From positions 25,956 to 89,955 of the forward strand of contig CAKZUQ010000018.1 in assembly GCA_937923325.1 (NCBI GenBank): DNA of 64,000 bases, written 5' to 3'. Position numbers and translations under genes: made by a program. This document shows, piece by piece, positions 62,825 to 64,000 of the stretch. Source of the stretch: an uncultured Bacteriovoracaceae bacterium (GTDB taxonomy: Bacteria > Bdellovibrionota > Bacteriovoracia > Bacteriovoracales > Bacteriovoracaceae). The notes under the pieces are model-generated. The model had not been told where the DNA came from, did not search any database, and saw only the letters and a program-made list of their open reading frames with translations. Each line of letters opens with the position of its first letter. Position 1 is the first letter of the stretch.

Positions 62825-64000
62825 ACATCACTACTTGGTATTAAGTTTATAATTTCTTTTATTGGCATGCAGTCTTCATTAGTATTTTTTGCAGATTCAT
62901 CTTTTAATATTTGATTTGCAATATTTGTCATGGCCGGATAAGCAGCTCGGAGTAAATGATTAGCATAAATAACGACATTAACACCGACTTCTATAAGCTC
63001 ACTCTCTGTTACATGATTGTAAGTTGAAGGAACAACAATTATTGGAGTATCGATATCTGTTTTTCTAAACTTTTCACAAAATGATTTTATTTCATCAAAC
63101 TTTTTAGACTTTGAGTGAATCATAATTCCGTCTGCACCAGCTTTGATATATTGTTTTGCTCTTTCTAGAGCATCTTCTTCTCCGGCTTCTAAAATAAGAG
63201 ATTCGATTCTAGCAATGATCATAAACTCACTAGTGACTTGGGCTTTTTTTCCTTGAGAAATTTTATGACAAAAATTCTCAATAGAATCCTGATTTTGACC
63301 TCCATCTTTTCCAAAAAGAGAATTCTTTTTCAGTCCTATCTTATCTTCAATGATAATTGCTGAAACTCCGAGCCTCTCAAGAGTTTTGACTGTAAAAACA
63401 AAGTGTTCAGGTCTTCCCCCCGAATCTCCATCATAGATAATTGGCTTTGTTGTCACTTCTAAAATATCCTCTAAGGTTTGAACTCTAGATGTTAGGCTTA
63501 CTACTTCAATATCAGGCTTTCCATGAACAGTGGACTCTGTAAGTGAACTTAACCACATGCCATGAAACTCATTATTATTTTCTTTGGTATTTTCAACAAT
63601 TAATCCAGTTAGTCCATTATGCGCCTCAAGAATTTTAACAATTCCATGAGCCTTGATTAAACGCCTTAATCTTCCTCTTCTACTATCAGGTGTTATTCCT
63701 ATTTTTTTTATTGTTTGTTTGATATCACTTGAACTGACTCCGAGAGTATAAGGAGTTTCTACTAGTTCTCCTCCCCATTCTTTTAAAACTTCAATAACTT
63801 GTTTACGAGTGTCCTTTTGAACACCATTAACCCAGTCATCACCGTGGACAACAAAGTCAGGTTTTTGAGCTCTTAAATTATCAGAATAATCTAAAGTATT
63901 TTGAGCAATTACATTTTTTACACCTTTCAAATTTTCCACAATAAGTTTTCTTTGCTCAAAATTTAAATAGGGAAGTTGTTTATAATCAGCAATTGCATTA
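62821..64000 (-). CDS. Cytidylyltransferase - phosphoenolpyruvate mutase fusion, 5' end outside the window
   Basis: The frame is open to base 64000, so a GTG at 63939 is internal. The visible N-terminal part (about 90 residues: [43 protein letters not shown]) is the C-terminal portion of a cytidylyltransferase domain. Then comes PEP mutase, with [22 protein letters not shown], the signature [13 protein letters not shown], and [13 protein letters not shown] mutase makes the C-P bond. The fused transferase would activate the phosphonate as its CMP derivative for transfer to a glycan or lipid. Confidence 0.87.
   Translation of the reverse strand, partial: NAIADYKQLPYLNFEQRKLIVENLKGVKNVIAQNTLDYSDNLRAQKPDFVVHGDDWVNGVQKDTRKQVIEVLKEWGGELVETPYTLGVSSSDIKQTIKKIGITPDSRRGRLRRLIKAHGIVKILEAHNGLTGLIVENTKENNNEFHGMWLSSLTESTVHGKPDIEVVSLTSRVQTLEDILEVTTKPIIYDGDSGGRPEHFVFTVKTLERLGVSAIIIEDKIGLKKNSLFGKDGGQNQDSIENFCHKISQGKKAQVTSEFMIIARIESLILEAGEEDALERAKQYIKAGADGIMIHSKSKKFDEIKSFCEKFRKTDIDTPIIVVPSTYNHVTESELIEVGVNVVIYANHLLRAAYPAMTNIANQILKDESAKNTNEDCMPIKEIINLIPSSDV

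Overview
The window is a 64 kb piece of an AT-rich, gene-dense Gram-negative chromosome. Lipoproteins, outer-membrane barrels, a heptose (LPS) gene, TonB-like motors and many small secreted proteins mark a diderm. A gliding-motility (Glt/Agl) type gene set, a sigma-54 response regulator and many TPR, FHA and PilZ proteins point to the Myxococcota/Bdellovibrionota side of the old Deltaproteobacteria. A marine Bacteriovorax/Halobacteriovorax-like predator is my best guess. This is inference from gene content, not from a marker-gene comparison.

Layout. 1-5.9 kb: five co-directional genes in the order large TPR protein, TPR lipoprotein, small secreted protein, FHA-TM-AgmX-domain protein, small lipoprotein. 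They resemble gltD-E-F-G, and face a convergent ExbB-ExbD-ExbD (aglRQS-like) proton-channel operon (6.1-7.8 kb). 7.9-13.1 kb: gmhA, trxA, an RDD protein, and DNA polymerase I with an eroded proofreading domain. 13.2-14.9 kb: a 2-Cys peroxiredoxin and OxyR, with a near-consensus OxyR operator before the peroxiredoxin. 15.9-18.9 kb: an M1-like metallopeptidase, an exported glutamine-amidotransferase-fold protein and a lipoprotein. 19.1-21.1 kb: groES-groEL.

21.1-30.6 kb is an accessory island: an IS3 remnant, several IS66 pieces and ends, a truncated IS91-like HUH transposase, an apparently intact IS66 gene set, REP-like motifs, and a host gene cut by an element end. Inside it lies a five-gene overlapping operon (two YceI proteins, a monoheme lipoprotein cytochrome, a CxxCH-containing barrel protein, a second outer-membrane protein). 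It looks like an undescribed envelope redox or isoprenoid-quinone module.

31.4-31.8 kb holds a near-consensus sigma-54 promoter and a structured leader or small RNA with three GGA-containing hairpins (CsrA/RsmA-type sites). It ends in a 17-bp stem that encloses the start codon of the next gene. 31.7-41.5 kb: unknown proteins, an exported methyltransferase, a PTPS/QueD-like protein, a Yej-like peptide importer without its ATPase, a Crp-family regulator, HtrA and Psd. 41.5-46.2 kb: two small regulators, an NtrC-type regulator, manC and mgtE. 46.4-53.8 kb: a signalling run (PilZ protein, REC-TPR, M14 carboxypeptidase, REC-HD, DCC protein). 53.8-60.7 kb: PAP2 phosphatase, polyprenyl-phosphate mannosyltransferase, metF, metH, manA. 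60.7-64 kb: a phosphonate operon (cytidylyltransferase-PEP mutase fusion running off the window, phosphonopyruvate decarboxylase, iron-type alcohol dehydrogenase). With manA, manC and the mannosyltransferase it suggests phosphonate-decorated surface glycans or lipids. I saw no tRNA, rRNA or CRISPR.
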